Positions 37,211 to 48,370 of a stretch of 64,000 nucleotides of DNA are shown here, piece after piece. The position numbers and the translations under genes are program-made. This stretch comes from Ziziphus jujuba (taxonomy: Eukaryota > Streptophyta > Magnoliopsida > Rosales > Rhamnaceae), in assembly GCF_031755915.1 (NCBI RefSeq), contig NC_083379.1, forward strand, positions 17,159,501 to 17,223,500. Direction: 5' to 3'. Within the stretch, counting starts at the first letter, position 1, and every line of letters starts with the position of its first letter. The notes beneath the pieces are model-generated. The model saw only the letters and a program-made list of their open reading frames with translations, was not told the origin of the DNA and searched no databases.

Positions 37211-39422
37211 GATTCTTCTATTCGGGCATTGGCTAACGATGTGTCCTCATCCCTGGCACTTAAAACAACCGATTTCTCTAGATCTTTAAGGTTTAGGATC
37301 AGATTTACCTTCATTCTTTGGTGCTTGGACAAATTCGATTTTAGCCTCTCTCTTTGGCTGATTTGAACTTTCTTTTCCAACTTTCTGCTTTAGCTTGTTT
37401 TCATAGGAAGGATTGTTTCTCCAGCCACTTGGATTTGACCTTCCACTGTTGGAAACACCACCAAACCGTGAGCTTACACCGCTCCTCTTAAATTGATGTT
37501 CAAGTTTAATAGCCACATGCAACATCTCCTCCAATTCCACATATTGTTGTAATTCTAGTTGATTGGCTATCTCACGATTCAAACCACCTAAAAACCTTAC
37601 CATGGTTGCTTCTCTATCTTCATTCATGATACGAACCTAGGATGACCTGCGCTTAAACCCGTATTATATTAGCCCGAATCTAATTATGTTCAATTTCTAA
37701 TGGTCACTTTGACCCTAACCAACCTGTGATTAGAAACCTTAGTATATAATAAAGACGCTAAGGTAATGGATATCCTATTGATAAGTCAAACTAAAACACT
37801 CATTCACTAATGGTGTTTTAGGTGTTCAAAAGAACAAAGAGAAATTCAATCTCACAAAATAAATTCTAAATATTATTAATGGTGTGTTCTTCCTATAAAA
37901 AAAGCCCTTTTATAGGCTAAGAGAAAAATAAAATAAACCCTAATTACAATAGGTAAAACCGGCCATGCAATGAAGATTCCTAATATGGCCGAAAGTTTCC
38001 TCCTTTCCTAATCTAATTTTGATTAATTAATTCTTTTATTTTGAATTAGGAATTAATTAATTAAAAATGAAAATGATAAAGTAATAACTTTCCTAAGTTG
38101 ATTTGTCCAGCAAATAAATAGATAGAAACCAAATAAAAGACTAATTTCCTAAAACAAAAAGTCAAAATCAAATTTTTAAACTAGTTGACTAGTTTGACTA
38201 CTAAAGTATCTTTGACTAATCTTCAGCTTGTTTGGGCTTCAAATCAACTTCCATATGCCATGTAGGATGCCAAATATGATTAATAATAATTCTCATATGT
38301 TACCCCTTGATTAGAATAAGTCAAACAAGAAGAAAAGTCAAAGTCAAATGTTATCCGTACAAGTCCTTTTTAGATGCTTTTGATTCTGACTTAGCTGGAT
38401 TCCATGTCCTTTTAATGATATCCATTGAGTTCCTGAAGTGTTGGAACCATTTCTTGCTGCTCGGAGTCCAAATTTGCATGAAAACAGCTACCTGGGTCCG
38501 TATCGGCTTCCACCACTTGGATGCGTAGAACAGGCTTTATATATTCGGGTATGGACAAGCTCTTTTGAGTATTAACTACTTCCTGTATAAATGCTCCCAG
38601 GTTGTCCTTAACCTCTAGGCTTGAGCTTTAGTGATCGGCCCAATGGGTTGTCGGTTGTGTGGGTACGGGTGGATTCTCATCAATTCATGCTTAACCTCAT
38701 CATAAGCATCTCTATCTCCTTGTAATAATCCTCCATGGACCTATTTTCTTGAGATAAAGATTGAAGTCTTTGATGCAGGAACCTATGATAGTGTGATGGT
38801 ACAAATCGCTTCCTCATGGCTCCTTTCATTTGTCACCATGTAGTAATAAATTCATCTCCTACTCTTCTTCGGGTTCCTTGCTCATTGGTCCACCATTGGA
38901 ATGCATAATGTCCACATTCCATTGCTGCCAATAAACTTTCTTGGCCTCCAAATAGTTGTGACAGTAGAAAATCATCTCTATTCGCTCCTCCCATTCTAAA
39001 TAAGCTTCCGGGTCACTTTTTCCCATGAAAGGTGGGATGTTTACCTTGATATTTCCAAGATCATCATCTTCATTCCTTGCTAGTCTCTCATGGTTTGGAG
39101 TGCAAAATTTTCATCAAACTCCTTCTCCAAGTCGTCTTCAAAGTTACCTTTCCAAAATTCATCTCTAGGTCTCCTTTGGCCTCCTTGATCTCGACCTTGG
39201 CCTCCATGAGCATCAAACCTTGTATTTGGCATTTTGTGATGTTTCTAGTCTATCAATCCTTTGATTTATATGATTAAATTGAGTATTCATCCGTTGTAAT
39301 TGCTCCTAAACAGCCCTCATGTCCGTTTGCTCACCACTCCTCGTAACTCGGGAATCGCCTTTAAGTCCCTCTTCATTAATTCTCAAATGTGGATCTCCTC
39401 TTCTCACCTTTGAATCTGTCAT
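37211..39422 (-). pseudogene. gag of the minus-strand CRM-like element, split by a solo LTR
   Basis: The gag start is ATGACAGATTC at 39422. The N-terminal half is 39422-38683; the C-terminal half is 37626-about 37211 with FLGGLNREIANQL, a Lys/Pro linker and a CCHC knuckle (CFKCQG, TGA, GHIVSQC). The knuckle TGA (near 37247) is at the same codon as in the element at 18238. A further stop (TAA, 37286) precedes the knuckle. The inserted LTR duplicated ATTCA. Confidence 0.85.
37622..38687 (-). mobile_element. Solo LTR (CRM-like) nested in gag, TSD ATTCA
   Basis: A single LTR of 1056 bp (37627-38682) runs TGATGAGAATCC ... CGTATCA on the minus strand. It is flanked by perfect ATTCA copies at 37622-37626 and 38683-38687. 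It is what remains after recombination between the two LTRs of a full element. Confidence 0.92.
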
Positions 39423-40572
39423 CTTAGTATGAATATCACAAAAATAAAATAGGACCTCACCAAATTCACTCCCTTATGTGTTTCACTCAAATAAGGACTC
39501 GACATTCGTGTTTACACACTAGTTTAGGCTTTTACCCTTTTTTAAGCTCACACACTCTTGCTTTTTTGCACTCAAAGAATTAACTCAAAGTTCTAATTAA
39601 AACACCCGCAAAATAGCACTTAGAATACAAGAATGTTTTAATTAAACTTATCAACAAAATAGTAGCAAAAGCAAACAATACCGAGTGAATTTTTAAACAC
39701 CTAATTCTCGGCTTTTCTAAACAAAAATAAGGTAATTTAGCAAAGAAAATTTGAGAATAAATAAAAACTGGACCAGATGTTAAGAGATTAAGAATCCAAG
39801 AATAAAAATTTAGAAAAAGTAATTCAAACACGAACAAGAGTCAATTTGGACAAAAACAAGGAAAAGTTGTTGGTTGTTGTCCTTTGTAATTCAAGTTTTT
39901 GTATCAAATCCTTTAACTAATTTTAATCCAATAGTTTTAATACAGTGACAAAATCAAAGTTCCAGCAACTCCAAATAATGAATAAATAAGCAACAAGTCA
40001 ACAGCTCAAAGAAATTTCTAGCAAATACCAAAATCAACAAACCGAATTTTTTTTTTATATTCGGCTTTTCTTCTTCTTTTTTCTTTTTTTTTTTTTTTTT
40101 TTTTTGGTTGGGTGTACTCACTGAATGTAAAAAAACTCCAGTAGCAAAGATCAAAACCAAAAATAGCAATTCCACACCGAAAATCCACCAAACCTGAGAC
40201 CTCCAACAACAAAATACAAATTTGCAATTTTTTTTTTGGTAAATTTATATTTGTTGCCGCAAACACACTTCTCTTTTTTTTCTTTTTGAATATATAAATG
40301 CAAATACTGAAGATCAAAACAACAAAGAAAAATAAAAAATAAACTAAATTACTAAGAACAAGGATGAAAAACAACTTACAAATTAGGAAACAAAAAAATA
40401 CAGTAAAACAAGGAAACCTAATTTAAGTAGAAATGAGTTCTTTTTTTTTTTTTTTTTTTCAAAAGATACAGAATGTGTATGAGGTGGATGCAACCTTAAC
40501 CTAATGCTAAAATTGTAGATTAACAAAAAACAAAATAATGCAAATAAGATAGATCAAACCTAAATAAAATTT
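39423..40572 (-). other. Leader of the minus-strand CRM-like element
   Basis: Non-coding, with long T/A tracts (40060-40105, 40441-40460) at the same places as the leader at 19382-20534. Confidence 0.7.
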
Positions 40573-40585
40573 GGCTCTGATACTA
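40573..40585 (-). other. Primer binding site of the minus-strand CRM-like element
   Basis: Read on the minus strand it is TAGTATCAGAGCC, one base off the initiator tRNA-Met PBS TGGTATCAGAGCC, two bases from the LTR end. Confidence 0.88.
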
Positions 40586-40587
40586 AA

Positions 40588-41704
40588 TGATACGAACCTA
40601 GGACAACCTGTGCCTAAACCCATATTATATTAGCCTGGATCTAATTATATTCAAGTTCTAAGGGTTAACTCAACTCCTAACCAACCTGTGATTAAAAACC
40701 TTGGTATAATGAAGATGCCATAATAGATGATGGATATCCTATTGATAAGTCAAACTAAAACACTCTTTCACTAATGGTGTTTTAGGTGTTCAAATAGAAT
40801 AAAGAGAATTCAATCTCACAATTAATTTTCTGTATGAATAATGTACTGAATATTATTGATAAAACAAGCCTTTAAATAGGCTGGAAAATTTACAAAATAA
40901 AACCCTAGAAACTAAGACAAAACCGACCAGCATTAGGAAACTAAAGTTTGGTCGAAATATGCAACCTTTTCTAATCCTAATTTGATTAATTAATTCCTTT
41001 ATTTGAATTAGGAATTAATTAATTTACAACCAAAATAATAAAGTTCTAACTTTTCTAAAGTTATTTTTCCAGTAAAAAAAAAACAAATAAAAACCAAAAT
41101 TAAAGGTAATTTCCTAAAATAAAAAGTAGAAATCAAATTAGGAAACTAAAATATTATCTTTTTGACTATTAATCTTTGACCGATTTAAGCTCCAAATCAG
41201 CTTCCATATGCCTTATAGGATGCCAAATAGGATTAATATGGAGTCCCACATGCTTCCCTTGCTTGGATCAAAAAGAAAATGCCAACTCAGCAAAATACAG
41301 TAAAGCTAGCAAATAATACAACAAAACTGGCCAATTTGTCTCTCATGTGCACAAGCCCTAAATGACTAGCTTAGCTTCAATCTTGTCCATTTCCCATGAC
41401 TTTTTAATGATATCAAGTGAATTCAAGAATATTTGAACCCATTTTTTGCTGCTCGGAATCCATAAATGCACCAAAACCACTACTCAGGTCCGTATCGGCT
41501 TCCACTACTTGAATGCTTAATACAGGACTTGTATCTTCGGGTATGGACAAGCCCTTTTGAGAATGGATTACTCCCTGTATAAAGGCAGCCAGCTTGTCCA
41601 TAAAATTTTTAACTTGAGCCTTATTGATTGGCCCAGTCTTCATCCATATCAGATCAGCACCCCAACGGATTGTTGGTTGTGCGGGCTCCAGGGGATTGTC
41701 ATCA
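40588..41704 (-). repeat. 5' LTR of the minus-strand CRM-like element
   Basis: It runs TGATGACAATCC ... CGTATCA on the minus strand, 1117 bp, pairing with 32639-33764. The integrase-tail coding stretch is again visible at its upstream end (PAQPTIRWGADLIWMKTGPI). Confidence 0.9.
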
Positions 41705-42701
41705 CATTTGGCCAAGTCCACAGCTAAATTAACTTCCAAATTCTTTTCTACCATATACACCATTAATTTCCTAGTAGTGGTTTGAACTGCCACCATCTTT
41801 TCTTCTTTTTTTGGGCATATATTCATCAGGAATCTTTATGCTAACCTCTGATATCCCGGCTACTGTTGATCGAGCTAGCTCATCCCTAAGCTCTTTTGCT
41901 ACCTTGTGCAACCTTTTGATATCTTTCCAGGTCATAACTCTTGTAGGGCTTGTCACTACTAAAAAATTGGACGAGGTCGACTTCATCCTCATAATACCAA
42001 GCTTCAACTACATTGGCACTAACTAAGAAAGGTCGACTATCGACTTGAACCACCTCAACCTCCTCGCTATCCTAAAACCATAAAGATTGATGTAAGGATG
42101 ATGGCACACACAAACTTGCATAGATATAATCATGACCAAGTAAAGCATTATAACTAGGTTTAGATTCAACAACAAAAATGCAGTCATGATAGATTTGCCC
42201 CCACCGTAATGTCCAACGGAAGAACACCTTTTTTCCTTTTTGACCCTTCCTTGGAAGTTGCTAATTGTCAACTCGAATGTGGTAAGATCATGTTCACTTT
42301 TGAATAACTGAACCATCATGGAAGCAGGCAAAATATAGAGTGGGTTCAAATGTTGTGCCATTCTTTCTGCGGGCTTCTTCAAAATCATTTCTTGAGGTCG
42401 AAAATGATCTAACTCTTTCCTTAGAGGCTTGGTGTCCTCTACAATCTCTACCTTAACATCTCCATCCTCCATAACATTCCCTTCCATCATATTTACTTGG
42501 TTAGGGTGAGCTTCAAATGCCCTAATGGTAAGACAACGGCCATATTACAAGTCACTTCATCCATGGTTCCAAATTTAACTTTCAGCTTCTTATTGGTTGA
42601 AGAATCAACCATGTCTTTTTTCATAAGGTCATCATTTAAATTATTTATGCATGGGACAACCTCAGTACTTTATTTCCTTACCCATACTATAGATTACTTC
42701 T
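41705..42701 (-). pseudogene. Protease region of the Tat-type element, active-site motif not found
   Basis: Open stretches 42490-42023 and 42007-41771 plus the 41705-41826 tail. The protein reads RMAQHLNPLYI, then directly LPASMMVQL, TTFELTISNF, and later NLYGF-like text. In Tat proteases the stretch between the HL.PLYV-type and LP.S motifs normally holds the catalytic D-(G/S)-G or DNGA loop; here the two motifs are adjacent, so the loop seems deleted. The end (VDLAK) continues in frame at 32638 once the nested element is removed. Confidence 0.65.
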
Positions 42702-43831
42702 TGATACGAATCTAGGACGACCTGCTCCTAAACCAATATTATATTAGCTCGGATCTCAATTAAGTTCAAATTCTAATGGAAGGGACCTCAACCCCTAACC
42801 AACCTGTGGTTAGAAATCTTGGTATAATGTAGACCCCATAATAGGGGATGGAAAACCTATTGATAAGTTAAGCTAAAACAGCCAATTCTCTAATGGTGTT
42901 TTAGGTGTTCTCAAAGAACAAAGAGATAATTAATCTCACAAGTATTTTCTCAATTAAATCAAAGTTGTTTTCTTATTGAAAAATAAGCTTTTAAATAGGC
43001 TTTGAAAAGACAACTTAAAAACCCTAGAACATAAAGAAAACTGGCCACCACACACAAAGAAACCTAGTTGGCCGAAACTATACTTCCTTTCCTAATCTAA
43101 GTTTGATTAATTAATTCCTTTATATTAAATTAGGAATTAATTAATTTACAATGGAAAGAATAAAATAAAAACCTTCCTAAAGTTATTTGTCCAGAAAATA
43201 AATAAATAAAAGCCAAAAAGTAATAGCAGTTTCTTAAAACAAATTAGGAAACTAAAAATGCTAGCCTTTTTGATTAAGTTGACTTTAATCAATCTTTGAT
43301 CTCTTTGAGGTCCAAATCAGCTTCTAGATGCTTTGTAGGATGTCAAATAAACTGAATATGAAGTCCCACACGTTTCCCATGCTTGGAAAAATAAGAAAAG
43401 GCTAATATAGTAAAATACAGTAAAGCCAGCAAGCAATACAGCAAATTCGGTCAAATTGTTGATGTTGTCCATACAAGCCCTTGTTGATTGCATTTGAGGC
43501 TGCTTTAACTTGATTCCATGACCTCTTAGGCATATGTATTGAACCCATAAAGCATTGGAACCATTTCATGCTTCCCGGACTCTAAAAATGTACCAAAACC
43601 ATCACCCGGGTCCGTACCAGTCTCCAGCTCTTATATCAGCAAAACAGGCCTTGGTTCTTTGGTCATGATCATTCCTTCTTGATTATGATTTATCCTTTGG
43701 ATAAGCACAGCAAGGTTATCCTTGAACTTTTTGGCTTGTGCTCCAGTGATTGGTCCCACCTTCATCCGTAACGGATCGGCACGCCAACGGGTTGTCGGTT
43801 GTACGGGTTCGGACGGATTTGCATCACTTCT
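42697..43831 (-). mobile_element. Solo LTR (CRM-like) in the Tat-type element, TSD CTTCT
   Basis: A single LTR of 1125 bp (42702-43826) runs TGATGCAAATCC ... CGTATCA on the minus strand, with perfect CTTCT copies at 42697-42701 and 43827-43831. It lies between gag and protease. Confidence 0.93.
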
Positions 43832-46200
43832 TCACTCCAGAAGGGCCGGCTCTTGATGAGACAACAGCCTTTTTAGCTATGACTTCGGTCATCTTCTTCA
43901 AACCCTTTGGCCTACCCTCTGTACCGCAAAGGTGTGACTCCAATTCCTTTAGTATATTATCATCATTCTGATTTTTAGGCCAAGTTAGTATTGTTACTGG
44001 CCTTTTCCCGATTGCTTTCTTGTGAGCTTTTGATTCTTCTGCCAATCTCCTCGCCGCAGTATGCTGCCATTGTATCCATCTTTTCTAAGTCCTGGTGAGC
44101 GGTTGATAATTCTTATAGCCTGTATGGTACCAACGGCCTATTTCTATCACCGATGGCCAAAATGTGCTTGGCTTCTCAATTTTATGAGAAACCAGTTTTG
44201 TCCGGTTATCTCTAGAAAAGGTGACTTAGAGCTTGGAGCTAAATTGCCCCCCCCCCCCTGATGTTGATGGTTTAGCTTCCATCAAGTGGTCCTAGACGCT
44301 GGAACACATGATTTGGGACTATGAGGTCTGTAATTCTCAAGTGATGAATTTGAAGTTTTTCAGTTCACATTGCTTTATGGGTTGATTCTTCCCATCGTCA
44401 ACCTCATGCTTGCAATGGGTAAAAAGCACCTTAGGGGTTAATTAAACCCTTTTGGCCAAATACTCCCTTCTAGGTTTGTTCTCCCTTTTCCAGACTCTAT
44501 CAGATGGGGTTGTCCTAAGTTTGAAATATTAGCTGAAACCATATCCACTTTGGCTAATGGGAAATGATTGTTATCAACCTCCATTACATTCTTTCCTTTT
44601 TCTAAGAACTTCAAGGTGCCCTTGTCAATTAGTGCTTGGATTGTATTTTAGAACACCACATAGTGAACAATTTAATGCATTCATATACCATGCCACTTGC
44701 AGTATAGCTTCTTTTTAATTTCTTCAACTGTTGGCAAAACATGGCCACTTGGTAATTTAATTACCTTGTCAGCCAATAGATGGTCAAAATTTGATCGACT
44801 TTAGAGCCGATTCTTTGTTGTATCCATGAGCAATTGAGGAACTCTCTGGTTCCTTATTGATCTAACTAAAGCTTTGCATATGTATGGCCTAGTGGCCACT
44901 ACTTCTGCTGCATCGATTTTAGTAATGGCATTCTTGATTCCTTGGTTTTCAACTTCCACCAAATAAATCTCTATATTTGGGTCTCTATAGTATGAACACC
45001 GATATGAGTTTTCCCTCTAATACTCTTCTCTTAAAATACCTTCTTACCTGGATGCTTGACTAACTCGAACAAATCATGAAACTCCATCCCCTTAAACTTC
45101 TTCCGAAGCTTGTAATTTAGTCCACTCTAAGCTAGCTTGACAAAGTCTTTTTTTGGTATATCTAGATCACATTTGATCCTTGCCCTTTTCAACTGGGCCA
45201 TAAATTCTCCACTGATACTTCTTCCATTTGATGCAAACATGATAAGAAATCTTTGGCTCAATCCTGTAAAATTACTCATGGAATTTACGCTTTAATTCTT
45301 ACCAAGTATGGATCAAATTTGGTTGCAAGTTAATATACTAAGAGAAGGCAAAACCAGTCAAAGAATTTGCAAATACACAGAGCTTGAAAAGTCATTGGCC
45401 GTAGCTTCTCCGCACCAGATAGTGAACCGACCTATGTGCTCCATAGTAGATTGATTATATTCGCCTATAAACAAAGTGAATTCAGAAAATCTGAATATCC
45501 TTGGAAATTCTATCCAATCAATGGCCTCGATATAAGGCCTTTTGTAGATTGGTCAACCAACTCTTTTGAATGCAGGGCCAATAATCTCCTATATGATGGT
45601 CTCAACGGCCTCCCTATCCATGCCATCCAGTTTCAGACATTATGTCCATGTCTCCATGCTGAGCCATGGTAGTCGGCCTAATAGTAATGGTCTTCATTTT
45701 GGCCATTCGGAAAGTTTTGTCCACACTGTTCAGCATGCCACCCACCATAACCTTGATTTCGGACAGGTGGGAAAACATGGGCTGAAAGTTTGCCTCCCTC
45801 ATTAACTTTACTTGCAACCTGAGGGGCCTGCATGCCATAAGGTATGGCTTGAAAAGCTCGTATTGCATGAGGTACAGCCTAAGGGGCCTGTACGTTCTGC
45901 TCATCTCGGCCACTTCTAATGTTCTGGCCTTGGTTTTCAGTTGGTCCTCCACTATGAATTGGGTTCCGAGCTGGTGGGGGAATATAAGGTTGTCGTTCTG
46001 GTGAGATCGTCATTTTTCATTTCCATTCTTTCTCATCGAAATAGTTGGTGCATCAGTCCTTGATATGTTGCCTTCAGGCACTGCCGAAAAGGCTTGCACC
46101 TGTTCTTCTTGGCCAGTAAATGGCTTTGCACCATTCAACGAGGCTTGAGTAACCTGCAATTGTTGATGCAACAAATCCATAATGCCTTCCATTATTCGTT
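43832..46200 (-). pseudogene. gag remnant of the Tat-type element
   Basis: Pieces on the minus strand: 46192-46010 (MEGIMDLLHQQLQ, a helical N-terminal piece), 45952-45614, then a capsid core in other frames around 45410-45570 (WIEFPRIFRFSEFTLFIGE) and about 45080-45130 (YKLRKKFKGMEFHDLFEL), and a basic tail 44045-43824. Frames shift at least four times and stops are frequent. A 9-C run at 44250-44258 marks one shift. Confidence 0.75.
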
Positions 46201-46426
46201 GTTGGGTCTCCTGGAATGCTTACATCTTCCTTTGAGCCTCCTTTAGATCCCGAGATAATTCACGGATCGACTCTTTGGTGGACATCTCCGTTGAGTCTGG
46301 AGTCTTGCTAACTCCTTTCTTTTTATTGCTACCACAGGTGTCAAACTTCTGAGACATTGATCAAGTCTGAACCATTGTCCTCAGTTGAAATTTTATGTTT
46401 GTCCCACCAGGCATGCTCAAAAGATG

Positions 46427-46993
46427 TGTTTGAATAAGTTGGAAACTTTCCAATAATCTGTCGTCTCCTAAATATACGGGTGTGACACTTCAAACCTGTA
46501 ATAGTTCAAAGAAATAAAAGAAAATGTGCGCCAATTGAACTAAATTCTTCAGACGATTGTATTGATTATTAGAGAACAAAAATAATCTAAAAGGTCGGAT
46601 TGCCTTAATGATTAAAGGACTTTTAATAAATAAGATTTTAACTAGGAACAACTAATAACTATAAACTAATTGAAAGTAAACTTTTAAAAAAGAATAAACT
46701 AGATAGTCTAGTGTCTTATAGTTGTATGTAGAGAGATGTGTGGAGAGGTCCATTTTCAAAGCCAATGGAGTTTCAATTTATATAAGAGAAATTGGCTTAA
46801 ATACTTCGCGCACTTCCGATGTGAGACCTTTCCAAAATCCAAGCTCAAAATCATAATTTATACATGTGCAAGTCATGTCTCTTTGCCATTTCCAATCAAT
46901 ATGGGACTAATGCTTTTTAATTGATCTTCCAAAAATAATATTTCTATGAATTAAAAAATATTCATTTGGAAAATTAATATCTTGGTCCAAACA
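46427..46993 (-). repeat. 5' LTR of the Tat-type element
   Basis: It is homologous to 17410-17966 over its full length, with scattered substitutions and small indels. The TATA-like box (TTATATAAATTG on the minus strand, about 46776-46787) is kept. The sequence just inside (minus strand, from 46426) reads CATCTTTTGAGCATGCC; no tRNA match was assigned. Confidence 0.88.
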
Positions 46994-46998
46994 TTGAC

Positions 46999-47804
46999 TA
47001 ATAAAGGCATATAAAAAGGGTTCACCCGATCCAGCAAAAAAAGGAAAAAAACAAAAAAAATTGTGGTGACCTAAACTAGGATCATAAACAGACCATTTTG
47101 CATTGTCCTTCGTGTTAATAATGAAATTTTTTTTAATGTTTAGAAAAGAAAATGAATTTCATAAAGAAAATTAAAGTTATGATGCAAAGGCGATTAGTAC
47201 ATCTGATTCTCAATATTAGTAAATCAAAGAACACATAGCATAGATGGCATATCAATGCATGTGTATAAGTTTTCAAAGAGATATTTTCACAAACATTTTG
47301 CATAGTGCAAAATTTGTCGACAATAACGGAGTGAAGGAAATTTGCATGGAACTGCCAGAAACGAAAGGAACCATTTCCCTTGTTGAAAATGGGATTACAG
47401 ATTCTATGGCCAAGCCAAATGCATCAACCTTAACCTTGACCGGAACTCGGTACCATTATAGAGAAATTTAGAGCGAAAGTGCCTAGTGACGTCTATTTGA
47501 AATTTTGAATTTGAAAAAGAAGCTGGACCATAAATACGATGGGCCAGACTTTTCTTAATTTTAATGTTTGGTTCTACATATTAGGCTAAAGCTAAACAAA
47601 CTATATATACACACACATGTTTCCCCAAAAAAAAAAAAAAAAAATCTATATGGAACATCAAAGGCAATAAGCAAGTAAAGCAGATTATGTCCGATTCACA
47701 CAATTATTCAAACAGAGGTGCTTTTACTTTAATTTTTTGATCTCTAAGCTTTGCTAGTAATGAAAATACAAAACAAAAATACTAATGCTGATTCTTCAAA
47801 CATT
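46999..47804. other. Flank between the Tat-type element and kinase pseudogene 2
   Basis: AT-rich. An open frame at 47244-47471 (75 codons, ends HYREI) has no recognised domain. An A run lies at 47627-47644. Confidence 0.5.
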
Positions 47805-48370
47805 GGTTACACGTCACCAACTCACTGGAATATGCAATGGATGGCTTATTCTCCATAAAATTTGATGCTTTTAGCTTTGGAGAAATCTTGATTTTGATAA
47901 TTAGTGGTAAAAAGAATAGTGGATTCTGCCTTATAAAACATGCCAGACACTGCACGCATATGTAGGTTTATTCACTCTGCCTCTCTCCCTGTTAAAATAT
48001 AAAAGCAGAGTCACCTTGAAAAATAATCCTGTTTTGATGATTAAACAATTCATTCAATTCATATCAGGTATGGAGATTATGGAAGGATAGAAAGGAATTG
48101 GGATTGTGGACCCTTTTGTGATAGGGTCAAGCCCCATAGAAGAAGTTGTGAGATGCATACATAGTGGACTTTTATGCGTCCAGGAAGATCAAGCAGAGAG
48201 ACTTACCATGTCAAAATGTGGTTGTGTTGCTTGGAAATGAATCCTTGTCTCTTCCCCTACCAAGACAATTGGCCAGTGCCGTTGCTAGAGTTGTTGTTCC
48301 ACTTTATCAGTCTGCTGCTACAAACCCTTCTATGAATGGACTCACTGTTTCTAAAATGTTATCACGCTGA
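47805..48370 (+). pseudogene. CRK-type kinase pseudogene 2 (3' end only)
   Basis: Two exon-like blocks correspond to the last two blocks of the pseudogene at 13824-15051: about 47805-47972 (homologous to 14502-14652) and about 48068-48370 (homologous to 14755-15051). The second keeps AG|GTATGGAG.TTATGG, VRCIHSGLLCVQED, VVVLLGNESLSLP and ends with TGA. It has stops (TAG at about 48089) and a small insertion near 48214 that shifts the frame. Homology continues about 150 bases past the stop, into the former 3' UTR. Confidence 0.82.

Larger units (their letters stand above)
32634..41709 (-). mobile_element. Near-complete CRM-like Ty3 element on the minus strand, with a nested solo LTR
   Basis: LTRs are 40588-41704 (5') and 32639-33764 (3'). 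Flanks CATTC (32634-32638) and CATTT (41705-41709) form a one-mismatch TSD. From the 5' side: PBS, leader, gag, protease, RT, damaged RNase H, integrase with all three acidic residues, integrase tail overlapping the LTR, and polypurine tract. A solo LTR (37627-38682) lies inside gag. Without it the element is about 8.0 kb, the size of an autonomous CRM element. Stops, frameshifts and a deletion at the start of RNase H show it is no longer functional. It inserted into the pol gene of the Tat-type element. Confidence 0.9.
17410..46993 (-). mobile_element. Tat/Ogre-type Ty3 retrotransposon on the minus strand, interrupted by nested CRM-like insertions
   Basis: Related LTRs bound it: 3' LTR 17410-17966 and 5' LTR 46427-46993 (about 557 and 567 bp), both in minus orientation and of the form TGTTTGGACC...TTCAAACA or TTCCAACA. 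Between them, read from 46426 down, come gag, a protease remnant, RT, RNase H/integrase, an antisense ORF and a polypurine tract next to the 3' LTR. Three insertions with target duplications split it: 18238-24147, 32639-41704 and 42702-43826. Excising them leaves about 13.5 kb, normal for Tat/Ogre elements, and at the 32639/41704 junction the interrupted pol frame reads straight through. The flanking 5-mers are CTAAC and TTGAC, which differ only by two transitions and so are a plausible decayed TSD. Confidence 0.85.
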
